Origin: Patescibacteria group bacterium
Lineage (GTDB): Bacteria; Patescibacteriota; UBA1384; UBA12157; JAENIV01
Length of the DNA stretch: 35,886 nt
Assembly: GCA_023485405.1 (NCBI GenBank)
Contig: JAMCZU010000011.1
Span: forward strand, 1-35,886
Reading direction: 5' to 3'
Numbering within the stretch: position 1 is the stretch's first letter; every line of letters begins with the position of its first letter. Positions 14,223-22,944 of the stretch are shown here, one piece after another. The notes under the pieces were generated by a model. It was not told where the DNA came from. It saw only the letters and a program-made list of their open reading frames with translations, and searched no databases. Both the position numbers and the translations under genes were made by a program.

Positions 14223-15575
14223 TTAATTTTTATTTTTGAGGTCATTGTAAGCTTCAACAATATCTTCGTAAAGAATATCGCACATATCACGACTAAAATT
14301 TTCGCGAACAACAATTCTCATGATCACAATTTCTTCCGCATTAGCGGGCAGTGAATAGGCGGGCATAATCCAGCCTTTTTCACGTAATTTATCAGTTAGT
14401 TCGTAAAGAGTAAAATTCTCATTATTTTTTAATTTTACGGCTACGACTGGTAAAAGTTGGGTTGGATTAAGTGATTCAAAATATTCAGTTTTAAGCAGTT
14501 TCTCGGCTAAATATTTAGCATTTTCGGTGATGTTACTCATAATTCTGGTGTAACCCGCTTTGCCAAGACGGAGGAAATTGTAATATTGACCAATAACAGT
14601 GGCTCCACCACGAGAAAAATTCAAAGTATAAGTTGGCATTTTACCACCTAAATAATTAACCGTAAAAACAATATCCTTAGGTACATCTTTTTCATCGCGA
14701 AAAATAAGCCAGCCAAGGCCAGGATAAACAAGACCGTATTTATGACCAGAAACATTAATTGATCTAACTTGCTCGAGGCGAAAATCCCATTTTAAATCTG
14801 GATAAATAAAAGGAGCAATAAATCCACCGCTAGCTGCATCAACATGAATCGGAATATCCCAACCTTTTTCTTGTTTAATTTTTAAAAGTAAATCGTTTAT
14901 TTCCTCGATTGGATCGTGTTGACCGGTAAAAGTTGTCCCTAAAATAGTTCCCACGCAAATCGTATTTTCATCAACTCTTTTTTCGACTTCGGAGACAGAA
15001 AGAATAAAACGGTCTTTTTCCATTGGCACAATTCTTGGTTCAACATCGAAATAACGAGCAAATTTATCCCAGCAGATATGAACATCGTTACCAAAAACAA
15101 TATTTGGCTTGTCGTAGGGTTTGTTTTCAGTTTTACGTTTATTTTTCCAAGTCCATTTATGAGCTAAAAGTCCAAGCATAATTGCTTCTGAAGAACCAAT
15201 GGTAGCGGTACCGACAGAATCGCAATCGTCAGGGGCGTTGAAGAGGCGGGCCATCATATTAACTAACCGTTCGTGAATAATTTCTGTTTGCGGATATTCA
15301 TCATGATCAATAAAATTTTTATTATTATTCTCGGCAATTAGTTTTTCTGCTTCCGGTTCCATCCAAGTAGTGCAAAAACTAGCAAGGTTTAGAGCAGGAT
15401 TACCATCCATATTAAGTTCGTCGTGAACTAATTGGTAAGCAGCATTGGCGGGCATTTCATTTTCTGGGATTTCATATTTCGGGATTGGTTTACTAAAATA
15501 TCTTGTGCTATAAGTACTCGAATGTCCTTTTTGAGCATCTTCCAATTCGCTGATTTTTTTCTTTTTATGAAGCAT
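14223..15575 (-). CDS. gadB: Glutamate decarboxylase
   Basis: A PLP enzyme converting glutamate to GABA and CO2 while using up a proton, which relieves acid stress in the cytosol. The 450 residues contain the family landmarks: [42 protein letters not shown] with the PLP Asp, and [15 protein letters not shown] with the PLP Lys, then [15 protein letters not shown]. The E. coli enzyme has a C-terminal His465 used in pH-dependent self-inhibition; this one ends in NDLKNKN, with no such His. AAGGAGG precedes ATG 15575. The gadC-like antiporter lies 18 bp upstream, so the two form an operon. Confidence 0.95.
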   Translation of the reverse strand: MLHKKKKISELEDAQKGHSSTYSTRYFSKPIPKYEIPENEMPANAAYQLVHDELNMDGNPALNLASFCTTWMEPEAEKLIAENNNKNFIDHDEYPQTEIIHERLVNMMARLFNAPDDCDSVGTATIGSSEAIMLGLLAHKWTWKNKRKTENKPYDKPNIVFGNDVHICWDKFARYFDVEPRIVPMEKDRFILSVSEVEKRVDENTICVGTILGTTFTGQHDPIEEINDLLLKIKQEKGWDIPIHVDAASGGFIAPFIYPDLKWDFRLEQVRSINVSGHKYGLVYPGLGWLIFRDEKDVPKDIVFTVNYLGGKMPTYTLNFSRGGATVIGQYYNFLRLGKAGYTRIMSNITENAKYLAEKLLKTEYFESLNPTQLLPVVAVKLKNNENFTLYELTDKLREKGWIMPAYSLPANAEEIVIMRIVVRENFSRDMCDILYEDIVEAYNDLKNKN

Positions 15576-15593
15576 ATTTTCCTCCTTAGTAAA

Positions 15594-16997
15594 TTACTTG
15601 GTTTCAATTTTCTTTTTCCAGGATGGTTTTCGAAAAGCAAAAATAATAAAAGGAATAATCATAAATATAATCACTCCAATTAGTAAGGAAAATTCGTAGC
15701 GGAACAGTCTAATTTGCAGTTGAGCTGGTGGAAAAAATCCTAAAGCAATAGCCGAGATACAAGCGATAATGCCCAGCACCACAAAAAACCAAAGGCCAAA
15801 AGTACCGCCAGGAACTTTATAAGGCCGAGGCGTATTTGGCTGAGTTTTTCTGAGTTTAATGACCGTCAAGAACATAATAATATAAACTGTTAAATAAAGG
15901 ACGGCGGCTAAATCTGTTAAGATCCAGAAAGAATTGTTAACAGTCGGAGCAAATAAAAAGGCTAGAGAAATAATAGAAACAATCACTCCTTGTACGAACA
16001 TAATATTGACTGGCATATCATTTTTATTCATTTTTTGGAAAAAAGGAGGCAGGCTACCATCTTCAGCGGTGGCTAAAAGACCTCGACTGGGACCAGCAAT
16101 CCAAGAACTGACTTGAACAATCATTCCTGGCGCGGTCAAAATAACAATAATCGGAATGGCCCAACCAAGATTAAATTGATCAAAAACCGTTTTAAAAGTT
16201 TGCATGATGCCGGCAGTCAAGCTGATCTCATTTTTTGGTAAAATAGTGGCGATAGCCAAAGAACCAAGTAAAAAAATCACCGTTACAATTAAAGCGGCGA
16301 AAAAAATTGCTTTGGGGTAATCTTTCTGAGGATTTTTTACTTCTAAAGCGTGAACACCGGAAACCTCAATTCCGGCAAAAAATAAAAAAATACCGGTTAA
16401 GAAAACAATATTTTTAATATTACTTAAATCAGGCAAAAAACCGCTAGAAGAAAGAGAGATTTGTGAGGTTCCGCCAGATAAAATCCATGCTAATCCCAGC
16501 AAAACCAAAATTGCGCCAGGCAGAATTATTCCCAACAGCGTTCCAACACTAGAAACTAGACCTGAAAATTTCATCCCCCGAAAGTTAATCAAAATTGCTC
16601 CCCAGTAAACAACAATAATCACTCCCAGAGTAAAAATTTTATTATTGGCTAATTCCGGATTAATTAAATAGGCGATGACGGCCGCGGTGGCAGCTAACGC
16701 GGTCGGGTAGAAAACCAGATTTTGCAACCATTCAAGGCAAATGGTAATAAAACCCCATTTTTCACCAAAAGCCTCCTTGACCCAAGAGTAAATTCCTCCT
16801 TTTTTTGGCCAGCCAGTGGCTAGTTCTGCTGAAACCAGTGAGACTGGTATTAAGAACAAAATCACTGCCACCAAAAGGAAAAAGACGATCGAATAACCAT
16901 ATTCGGCCATCATTGGTAGGCCTCTTAAGCTGCAGATTAAAGCAACGTTGATCATTGCCAAAGAAAAAACGCCGAGAACTTTTTTGTTTGAATTCAA
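15594..16997 (-). CDS. gadC: Glutamate:GABA antiporter (GadC-like APC transporter)
   Basis: A 467-residue APC-family transporter expected to bring in glutamate in exchange for GABA. About 12 membrane helices are visible. INVALICSLRGLPMMAEYG is the characteristic TM1 region of GadC proteins, and ELATGWPKKGGIYSWVKEAFG the TM2 region. E. coli GadC (511 residues) has a C-terminal plug (about 471-511) that closes the pore at neutral pH; this protein ends right after the last helix with RKPSWKKKIETK, so the plug is absent. The start is TTG 16997 behind a strong AAGGAGGG at 5-base spacing. It is the first gene of the pair with gadB and shares a palindromic control region with the divergent gene at 17131. 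Confidence 0.88.
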   Translation of the reverse strand: MNSNKKVLGVFSLAMINVALICSLRGLPMMAEYGYSIVFFLLVAVILFLIPVSLVSAELATGWPKKGGIYSWVKEAFGEKWGFITICLEWLQNLVFYPTALAATAAVIAYLINPELANNKIFTLGVIIVVYWGAILINFRGMKFSGLVSSVGTLLGIILPGAILVLLGLAWILSGGTSQISLSSSGFLPDLSNIKNIVFLTGIFLFFAGIEVSGVHALEVKNPQKDYPKAIFFAALIVTVIFLLGSLAIATILPKNEISLTAGIMQTFKTVFDQFNLGWAIPIIVILTAPGMIVQVSSWIAGPSRGLLATAEDGSLPPFFQKMNKNDMPVNIMFVQGVIVSIISLAFLFAPTVNNSFWILTDLAAVLYLTVYIIMFLTVIKLRKTQPNTPRPYKVPGGTFGLWFFVVLGIIACISAIALGFFPPAQLQIRLFRYEFSLLIGVIIFMIIPFIIFAFRKPSWKKKIETK

Positions 16998-17038
16998 TTT
17001 ACCCTCCTTGTTTTTAAAAAATAAAAACTACTAACTTT

Positions 17039-17107
17039 AATATATCACATTTTTTCTGATATAATTAATTCAACAGAATTAATTTCCGCGTAGATTGGCT
17101 AATCTAC
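17039..17107. promoter_or_regulatory. Divergent promoter region with two palindromes between gadC and the amidotransferase-like gene
   Basis: Plus strand: TATAAT at 17060-17065 (poor -35). Minus strand: TATATT at 17044-17039 with a weak -35 near 17063-17068. A perfect 9-bp palindrome AATTAATTC-AACA-GAATTAATT (17063-17084) overlaps the plus -10 and the minus -35, the position of an operator. A second palindrome GTAGATT-GGCT-AATCTAC (17090-17107) falls in the plus-strand leader, before GGAGGG (17121-17126). No regulator gene is nearby. Confidence 0.5.
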
Positions 17108-17130
17108 CATAATCAAAGACGGAGGGAATT

Positions 17131-18654
17131 TTGATTATTCTATATATTTTAATTATCATTATTTTATCTTTATTGGTTCTCTATTTGGTTTATTTACACT
17201 ATAAAAATAAAATTCAGCACGAACTTGTGCCGCCAAAATTAACTAATAATCCGAGCTTCGACGTAATTTTAACAGAAACGACACCTTTGCTATCTTTTTT
17301 TAATGCCAAAGGGGGAACAAAAATTCGTCGTTATGAAGTGCAACTTGATAAATCAAAGAATTTTGACACTTCTGATTTAATGGTTTTTGAAAATTTACCG
17401 GAAAATGGGGAATTTGTGACCGATTTAAAAATAAAAGAAGATCAAGCATTAACTGACAAAAGTCAGTATTATTGGCGAGTCAGGACTATTAGCCCTTTTG
17501 GTATAAAAAGCAAATGGGAAGTTTCCCGATTTTTTGTGGATACAACCTCTGACGACCAATTTATGAATCTTACCCGTGCAAAAATAGAAAAAATTGAAGC
17601 CTCCGCCGGCTATAATGCCAAAAATATTATTGATTTAGATGACCCAGGTCTAGTCACTTTCTGGCAAAGTCCGCCGCCAGGTCAAAGTCAACATTGGTTA
17701 AAATTTGATCTTGGCAGTGTCCAAGAAATTTCTCGTATTTGGATTTTATCAAATCCTAATGAACCCGATGGTTGGCTCAAAAGTTTTGTTTTGCAATCAA
17801 GTATTAATGGTCAAGTTTGGGACGATATTACTGAAACAAAAATCGTAAATAATGATACTTTTAGGAATATAATTGATTTTAAGAAAGTTACGGCTAGATT
17901 TTTTCGACTGCTAATTAAAGAATTCGTCGGTTATGCTGCTCAAATAAACGAAATTATTTTATATAGCCCTGGTCAACCACCAATACCTCATATTCCTGAA
18001 AGCGATTATATCTTAATTGTTGGCAACGAACATAACGGCTTTACTTTTACCGATTTAGCTAAACATATTGAAAGTTTAAGTTTGGGCTTAAAGACGGTGA
18101 CGATTCCGTACTTTGAAGCCTCCATGGAAGTTCTGGAGAGACTGCCGAAGAAGCCGGTAGCAATTGTGCTTAGTGGTAACAATGCCGATTATCCCAATTT
18201 GCCAATGTTTGAACACAATGGCGAATTTGAAATTATTCGTCAGTCGAACATTCCAATTTTAGGTATTTGCGCTGGACATCAATTTTTAGCGATGGCTTAC
18301 GGTTACTCGCGAGGGAGAAGTATGGGTTGGTCTGATATCTCGGCAATGGAGCCACAAACAAGGAGAGCTAAAATTAAAATCTTAGAACAAGATCCGATTT
18401 TTGAAGGAGTTAAAAATGATTTTATTGCGCCCGAAATTCACAGTTGGGCGGTAGTGGAACCCTCTGAAGAATTTAAAATCATTGCCAAATCCACCTATGT
18501 TCAGGCTCAAAAAAGCACTCAACGATTCATTTATGGTGTTCAGTTCCATGGTGAAATTAATGTGTCTTATAATGAAGGAAAGTTAGTGATTGAAAATTTT
18601 TTAAAAATGGCCAAGCATTTTAGTAAGAGGGATAAAGATGTCACGGACAGTTAA
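17131..18654 (+). CDS. Membrane-anchored fusion: Fn3-like, F5/8C (discoidin) and class I glutamine amidotransferase domains
   Basis: A 507-residue protein. Residues 2-25 form one membrane helix. About 45-145 read as an Fn3-like module (YYWRVRTISPFGIKSKW). About 150-285 read as an F5/8 type C domain (WLKFDLGSVQEISRIWILS, FFRLLIKEFVGYAAQINEI), usually a sugar-binding module. About 295-500 is a class I amidotransferase domain: ILGICAGHQFLAMAYG with nucleophile C380, and YGVQFHGEI with H473 and E475 completing a Cys-His-Glu triad. This domain normally frees ammonia from glutamine inside the cell; joining it to binding modules and an anchor is odd. Basic residues after the helix (YKNK) leave the side of the membrane unclear. 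TTG 17131 follows GGAGGG. It ends 17 bases inside the next, broken gene. Confidence 0.75.
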   Translation: MIILYILIIIILSLLVLYLVYLHYKNKIQHELVPPKLTNNPSFDVILTETTPLLSFFNAKGGTKIRRYEVQLDKSKNFDTSDLMVFENLPENGEFVTDLKIKEDQALTDKSQYYWRVRTISPFGIKSKWEVSRFFVDTTSDDQFMNLTRAKIEKIEASAGYNAKNIIDLDDPGLVTFWQSPPPGQSQHWLKFDLGSVQEISRIWILSNPNEPDGWLKSFVLQSSINGQVWDDITETKIVNNDTFRNIIDFKKVTARFFRLLIKEFVGYAAQINEIILYSPGQPPIPHIPESDYILIVGNEHNGFTFTDLAKHIESLSLGLKTVTIPYFEASMEVLERLPKKPVAIVLSGNNADYPNLPMFEHNGEFEIIRQSNIPILGICAGHQFLAMAYGYSRGRSMGWSDISAMEPQTRRAKIKILEQDPIFEGVKNDFIAPEIHSWAVVEPSEEFKIIAKSTYVQAQKSTQRFIYGVQFHGEINVSYNEGKLVIENFLKMAKHFSKRDKDVTDS

Positions 18655-19237
18655 AATTGTATTAATTATTGCTCTTGTTGTTTTGCTTGGAGGAGGACTA
18701 GCTTTTTGGAAATTTTGGCCAAAAAACCTTTATATTTGACGGAATTTGGTATTTATGCCGGCACGCCTTCGTCATCGGTCCCAATGGCCGCGCCGCCGGC
18801 TGGGCCTGGTCCTGATAAAACACAAACCAACCTACCAAACGTCAGTGAAGATACTCAAGCGGCTTTGTATTTTAAAGACTCCATTCTTGCTTTTGCCAAT
18901 GGCGCTAATTTAGTATTTATTGATTTGATTGGTCCCGACGGCGGTCTTATTGGTTCTTCAATGGTATTTAACACCGATGGCCAACCGCGGCTTTTTCTTA
19001 CTACTTTAAAGATGATTGAGAGTAAAATTGGTGGCTTTTCCAAAGTAGAAAAAATGGCCGACGGGCAATATAAATTTACCGTCAATAATAAAACCATTTA
19101 TGCTTTATGGTCTGGGACACTGCCGAGTGAAATTTCGGGTCAAGTCAAAGTCACCCGACATTAAAGGACAAGAACAAACAATAGAGGCAGGTACAATAAA
19201 ATTAACTACCGATCAGCCAATTTTGGTTAAATTGTAG
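18638..19237 (+). pseudogene. Broken glycoside hydrolase gene (internal deletion plus frameshift)
   Basis: ATG 18638, behind AGAGGG, starts MSRTVKIVLIIALVVLLGGG, a membrane anchor, but meets TGA at 18737-18739 after 33 codons. In another frame, from 18706, the sequence reads LAKKPLYLTEFGIYAG, which resembles the strand of a TIM-barrel hydrolase carrying the nucleophile Glu, and goes on with YFKDSILAFANGANLVFIDL and SGQVKVT, a typical hydrolase tail. The whole middle of the catalytic domain is missing. TTTTGG occurs twice at the junction (TTTTGGAAATTTTGG), suggesting a deletion between short repeats. A second slip near 19155 (ACCCGAC) sends the frame to TAA at 19164; one base fewer gives DIKGQEQTIEAGTIKL to TAG at 19235-19237. 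The exact GH family is unknown. Confidence 0.75.
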
Positions 19238-19262
19238 TAAATTGTTTTCTTCGTCAACGAAT

Positions 19263-19290
19263 TTGACAATGATTTGGCTTAGTCTATAAT
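19263..19290 (+). promoter_or_regulatory. Consensus sigma70-like promoter
   Basis: TTGACA (19263-19268), 16-bp spacer, TATAAT (19285-19290), both boxes perfect. AGGAGGG and ATG 19307 follow within 17 bases. Confidence 0.85.
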
Positions 19291-19306
19291 ATTAATAGGA
19301 GGGAAA

Positions 19307-19732
19307 ATGAAATTTAAATGGTTTTTTATCAGTATAATAGTTTTGATGTTATCAGCTGGAACTACTTTAGTAGTTAGTGCTCAAACACCTGCAGCTACGG
19401 ATTTAACGAATCCGACGACGGATTTTGGTCGAGATGTTAAAAATGGTATCGAATCTACTAAAAATGATTCCGTAGCCATAAAACAACAAAAAGATGCCAA
19501 AGACAATGAATTAGAAGATGGGAATGAGGATAATAAAAAAGTTGAAGTAGAAGACGCAACAGAGACACTGGATACACAAGAAACACCAGACGTATCGGAA
19601 ACACCAGATGTTAAAAATAGTTCCGGAGAGATAAAAAACGGGACAGAGAGTAGTAGTCCCAGCGGTGATAGTGAAAAAAATACATCCACTCCTTCTGCGG
19701 AAACAACAGGAGGTAGCAATGGAGAACAGTAA
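19307..19732 (+). CDS. Secreted low-complexity acidic protein
   Basis: A 141-residue protein. An N-terminal signal peptide (about 1-25, MKFKWFFISIIVLMLSAGTT, likely cleavage after VSA) is followed by a chain rich in Asp, Glu, Ser, Thr, Asn and Gly with no apparent globular domain; TPDVSETPDV and related segments repeat loosely. There is no lipobox or second helix, so it is probably secreted or held by partners. It has its own perfect promoter and a strong AGGAGGG, implying high expression. It overlaps the next gene by 14 bases. No family recognised. Confidence 0.65.
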   Translation: MKFKWFFISIIVLMLSAGTTLVVSAQTPAATDLTNPTTDFGRDVKNGIESTKNDSVAIKQQKDAKDNELEDGNEDNKKVEVEDATETLDTQETPDVSETPDVKNSSGEIKNGTESSSPSGDSEKNTSTPSAETTGGSNGEQ

Positions 19733-20246
19733 TTTGGATAAAAAACCACCTTTTACTAGTATTACTTTGTTATTAATTGTCGGTTTAATTGGTTTAGGTT
19801 TAGGTATTGGTGGTACCATTGCTTATAATTATTTTAAGGCGAAATCAACCACAGCATCAACTTCTACCCCAACCAAAACTTCAACGCCTGCCTCGACGAC
19901 TACTGTCAAGGCGCAGATAAAAGAGGCAATGGCGGCTACCAGTATAGATAAAGATGGCAAAGCTGTAAACCCCAATAATAGTTTTGATTCCAAGACAGAT
20001 AAGTCTATTTATGTTGTCGGAACACTTAAAAACGTGTCCAAAGGCGCAAAAATTGAATATGTTCGTTATTTAAACGGCAAATATCTTGATTCAAAAATCG
20101 CTACAATTACTAATAATAATCTAAAATATTATAGTTTTATTTGGACGTCTAAAACCGCTCAAAATGAGCATCCAACAGGGGTTTATATGGTAAAACTTTA
20201 TTTAAACGGTGATGTGAACGAGGCGATAACTTATACTGTAAAATAA
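19719..20246 (+). CDS. Membrane-anchored surface protein of unknown function
   Basis: A 175-residue protein starting at ATG 19719, where AGGAGG lies just upstream inside the preceding gene; the ORF-track start at 19665 is less likely because it lacks both the ribosome site and a signal-like start. One membrane helix (about 15-37) is followed by a Thr/Ser/Pro spacer (STTASTSTPTKTSTPASTTT) and a small C-terminal domain (about 75-175) with beta-strand-like segments (SIYVVGTLKNVSKG, PTGVYMVKLYLNGD), probably an Ig-like sandwich. It is co-transcribed with the acidic secreted protein. No family recognised. Confidence 0.65.
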   Translation: MENSNLDKKPPFTSITLLLIVGLIGLGLGIGGTIAYNYFKAKSTTASTSTPTKTSTPASTTTVKAQIKEAMAATSIDKDGKAVNPNNSFDSKTDKSIYVVGTLKNVSKGAKIEYVRYLNGKYLDSKIATITNNNLKYYSFIWTSKTAQNEHPTGVYMVKLYLNGDVNEAITYTVK

Positions 20247-20261
20247 AACTAAGTTCTAAGT

Positions 20262-20304
20262 TTGTTCTAACTTCGAAATCTTGATAAAATTAGATTAAAT
20301 CTAA
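20262..20304 (+). promoter_or_regulatory. Probable promoter with palindrome before the metalloprotease gene
   Basis: TTGTTC (20262-20267), 17-bp spacer, TAAAAT (20285-20290). The palindrome TTAGATT-A-AATCTAA (20290-20304) directly follows the -10 box, a possible operator. Its core TAGATT/AATCTA resembles the palindrome at 17090-17107 with a different spacer. Confidence 0.5.
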
Positions 20305-20318
20305 AAGGAGAATTTTTG

Positions 20319-21041
20319 ATGAAAAAAATTTCAGGGATTATTCTAGGATTTTTGGTTTTTTGTGGCTTTATCTTTTTTCCGTTTCAAATCAGTGCTAAAC
20401 AAGCTAAGGTTGAAGATAAAGATAATTTGCGCATTTTGGTTCATTATCAAGCAATCCCCAAAAAATGCAATATTACTCGTAACGATCAGGTTTCGAATTT
20501 TGGTTGGGGTGGTTGGAAATTACAAAGCGGCATTACTAATTATCGTATTAACTACAGCAGTAAGCCGTCATCACTTTCTAATAGTAAGGTTAAAACAGCG
20601 ATTGAAAAAGGATTTGTCGCTTTGCAAGGCGCCGGTGGCGGCATTTTGTTTCATTATGCGGGCGATTCTAGTAAAACTAATGCTAGTAATGATGGTGAAA
20701 ACACTATTTTATGGCGAACCCTACCCTCAGGAATTGTGGGCTTAACTTATATTTGGACTGACGGCAACGGACGCTTAGCTGACGCAGACACAGTTTTTAA
20801 TAAAAGATATTCTTGGAATTATACTTCTTATAATGGGAGTAATGATTGTGGTGGAGCAGCTTCTAGTTTTGACTTGCAAGATATTGCGACTCATGAATTT
20901 GGTCATTGGATGGGCTTAGGTGACTTATATGATGCTAATTCCAAAGACTTAACAATGTATGGTTATGCCGCGCGAGGAGAACTTAAAAAAGACACTTTAG
21001 GCTTAGGCGATATTAATGGTATTCGAGCGGTTTGGCCATAG
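20319..21041 (+). CDS. Secreted metzincin-type zinc metalloprotease (matrixin/snapalysin-like)
   Basis: A 240-residue secreted protease. A signal peptide (about 1-26) precedes a domain with ATHEFGHWMGLGDLYD near residue 192. This is HExxHxxGxxD: two zinc His, the catalytic Glu, and Asp as third ligand, as in snapalysins, rather than the more common His. LTMYGYAARGE supplies the Met-turn. The C-terminus LGLGDINGIRAVWP matches the final helix of matrixins. Two cysteines (KKCN and NDCGG) could form a disulfide. ATG 20319 is preferred over TTG 20316 because AAAAGGAG is then 8 bases upstream. The substrate is unknown; surface protein processing is plausible. Confidence 0.82.
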   Translation: MKKISGIILGFLVFCGFIFFPFQISAKQAKVEDKDNLRILVHYQAIPKKCNITRNDQVSNFGWGGWKLQSGITNYRINYSSKPSSLSNSKVKTAIEKGFVALQGAGGGILFHYAGDSSKTNASNDGENTILWRTLPSGIVGLTYIWTDGNGRLADADTVFNKRYSWNYTSYNGSNDCGGAASSFDLQDIATHEFGHWMGLGDLYDANSKDLTMYGYAARGELKKDTLGLGDINGIRAVWP

Positions 21042-21043
21042 GG

Positions 21044-21072
21044 TTGACATTTGTCTTAAAAAGGAGTAAACT
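21044..21072 (+). promoter_or_regulatory. Promoter of typA
   Basis: TTGACA (21044-21049), 17-bp spacer, TAAACT (21067-21072), beginning right after the protease stop. Confidence 0.75.
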
Positions 21073-21110
21073 TAATAAGTTAGACTATTAAAATCTATTA
21101 AAATTTAATT

Positions 21111-22928
21111 ATGAACTTAAGAAATATTGCCATCATCGCCCATGTCGATCACGGTAAAACTACTTTAGTTGATGGCCTTTTAAAACAATCGAAGACCTTT
21201 AGAGAAAATGAAGCGGCTATGTCGCAAATTTTAATTATGGACTCAAATGCTCAAGAGCGTGAGCGGGGCATTACGATTTTGGCGAAAAATACCGCGGTCA
21301 ATTATCAAAGTAAGGATGGTCAAGATGTGAAAATAAATATTATTGATACACCTGGTCACGCGGATTTTGGTGGCGAAGTGGAAAGAACTTTAAATATGGC
21401 TGACGGCGCTTTGCTTTTAATTGATGCCCAAGAAGGGCCAATGCCGCAGACCAAATTTGTTCTAAAAAAAGCTTTAGAGATTGGTTTAAAACCAATTGTG
21501 GTGATTAATAAAATTGATAAAAAAGATGCGCGGGTAAAAGAGACGATTCATAAAACTTACGATTTATTTTTGGATTTAGCGACCGACGATTCTCATCTTG
21601 ATTTTCCGATTTTTTACTGTATTAGCCGCGAAGGAAAAGCTTGGTCTGAATTACCAGACGATGTTTCTTTGCCAGCTGATCTAATACCAATTTTCGAAGC
21701 AATTGTAAAATATATTCCAGCACCTTGTGCGGAAATAGACAAACCTTTTCAAATGCAAGTTAGTGCCTTGGACTTCGATAGTTTTAAAGGACAATATGTG
21801 ATTGGTCGGATTAAAAAAGGCATTGCCAAAGTTGGCTTAAATATTGTCGTGATAAATGAAGATGGCATTAAAGAAACTGGCCAAATTGAAAATATTTATA
21901 CTAATCAAGGTTTGAAAAAAATTGAAAATTTTGAAGCTCAAGCCGGTGATATTGTTTCAATTACCGGTACAAGCCATGCTGGTATTGGTGACACTATTAG
22001 TGATGCTCAAAATCCGGAGGCTCTTCCTTCAATTGAAATTGAAGAACCGACTTTGAAAATTGCGGTTTCGGCTAATACCTCGCCGTTTGCGGGTAAAGAA
22101 GGTAAATTTGTGACCAGCCGACAAATTTTAGAAAGAATTAAAAGAGAGCTCCAAACAAATGTTTCATTAAAGCTTGAAGAGCAGAATACAGAGTTTATTT
22201 TATCTGGTCGAGGTGAACTTCATCTTTCCGTTTTGATCGAAACTTTAAGACGAGAAGGTTATGAGTTGCAAGTTGGTAAGCCCCAAGTTATTACCAAAGA
22301 AATTGATGGCGTTCTTTCGGAACCAGTCGAAGAGTTAACGGTAGATGTTGATAATGATAAAACTGGTGCTGTTAATGCTGAGGTTGGTCGTCGTAAAGGA
22401 ATTTTAATTTCACAAGAAGAAAGTAATGGTACGACCAGACTTATTTTTGAAATAACCACTCGTGGTCTTTTGGGTCTTAGAAATCAATTACTAACTCTTT
22501 CTTGCGGTACGGCCGTGATGAACTCTATTTTTCTGCGTTATGAACCAGTTGGTAGTTCGATTCCAAAACTTCGTAACGGTGTTTTAATTGCCTCTGAAAA
22601 TGGTAAAGCTTTAACTTATGGGTTAAATATTGCTCAAGGTCGAGGTGCTACTTTTATTCCACCTCAAACCGAAGTGTACAAGGGAATGATTATCGGTCTT
22701 AATAATCGTCAAGAAGATATTGAAATTAACGTGACTAAAGAAAAAAAGCAAACAAATGTTCGAGCTTCAAATTCTGATTTTTCGGTTATTCTGACGCCTC
22801 CGACTATTTTTAGTTTAGAGCAATGTTTAGATTTTCTGGAAGACGATGAACTTTTAGAACTAACGCCAAAAAATTTACGACTGCGAAAAAAGATTTTAGA
22901 TCCAACCTTGCGTGCAAGATCAAAATAG
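21111..22928 (+). CDS. typA: Ribosome-associated GTPase TypA/BipA
   Basis: A translational GTPase of the EF-G family linked to ribosome assembly and stress or cold growth. The 605 residues fit the family. [20 protein letters not shown] is the P-loop, [12 protein letters not shown] switch [15 protein letters not shown] switch II and VINKIDK the G4 motif. Domain II, then [20 protein letters not shown] (domain III) and the BipA-specific C-terminus ([19 protein letters not shown]) follow. The leader is AT-only around the start (AATTTAATTATG) with no purine-rich ribosome site, unlike most genes here. A cyclophilin lipoprotein gene lies 16 bp downstream. Confidence 0.96.
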   Translation: MNLRNIAIIAHVDHGKTTLVDGLLKQSKTFRENEAAMSQILIMDSNAQERERGITILAKNTAVNYQSKDGQDVKINIIDTPGHADFGGEVERTLNMADGALLLIDAQEGPMPQTKFVLKKALEIGLKPIVVINKIDKKDARVKETIHKTYDLFLDLATDDSHLDFPIFYCISREGKAWSELPDDVSLPADLIPIFEAIVKYIPAPCAEIDKPFQMQVSALDFDSFKGQYVIGRIKKGIAKVGLNIVVINEDGIKETGQIENIYTNQGLKKIENFEAQAGDIVSITGTSHAGIGDTISDAQNPEALPSIEIEEPTLKIAVSANTSPFAGKEGKFVTSRQILERIKRELQTNVSLKLEEQNTEFILSGRGELHLSVLIETLRREGYELQVGKPQVITKEIDGVLSEPVEELTVDVDNDKTGAVNAEVGRRKGILISQEESNGTTRLIFEITTRGLLGLRNQLLTLSCGTAVMNSIFLRYEPVGSSIPKLRNGVLIASENGKALTYGLNIAQGRGATFIPPQTEVYKGMIIGLNNRQEDIEINVTKEKKQTNVRASNSDFSVILTPPTIFSLEQCLDFLEDDELLELTPKNLRLRKKILDPTLRARSK

Positions 22929-22944
22929 TGATATATTTTAGAAA

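Noticed and set aside
19381-19819. Minus-strand ORFs (122 and 102 codons)
   Set aside because: They are antisense to the low-complexity secreted protein; their Ser/Val-rich sequence is a by-product of its repeats.
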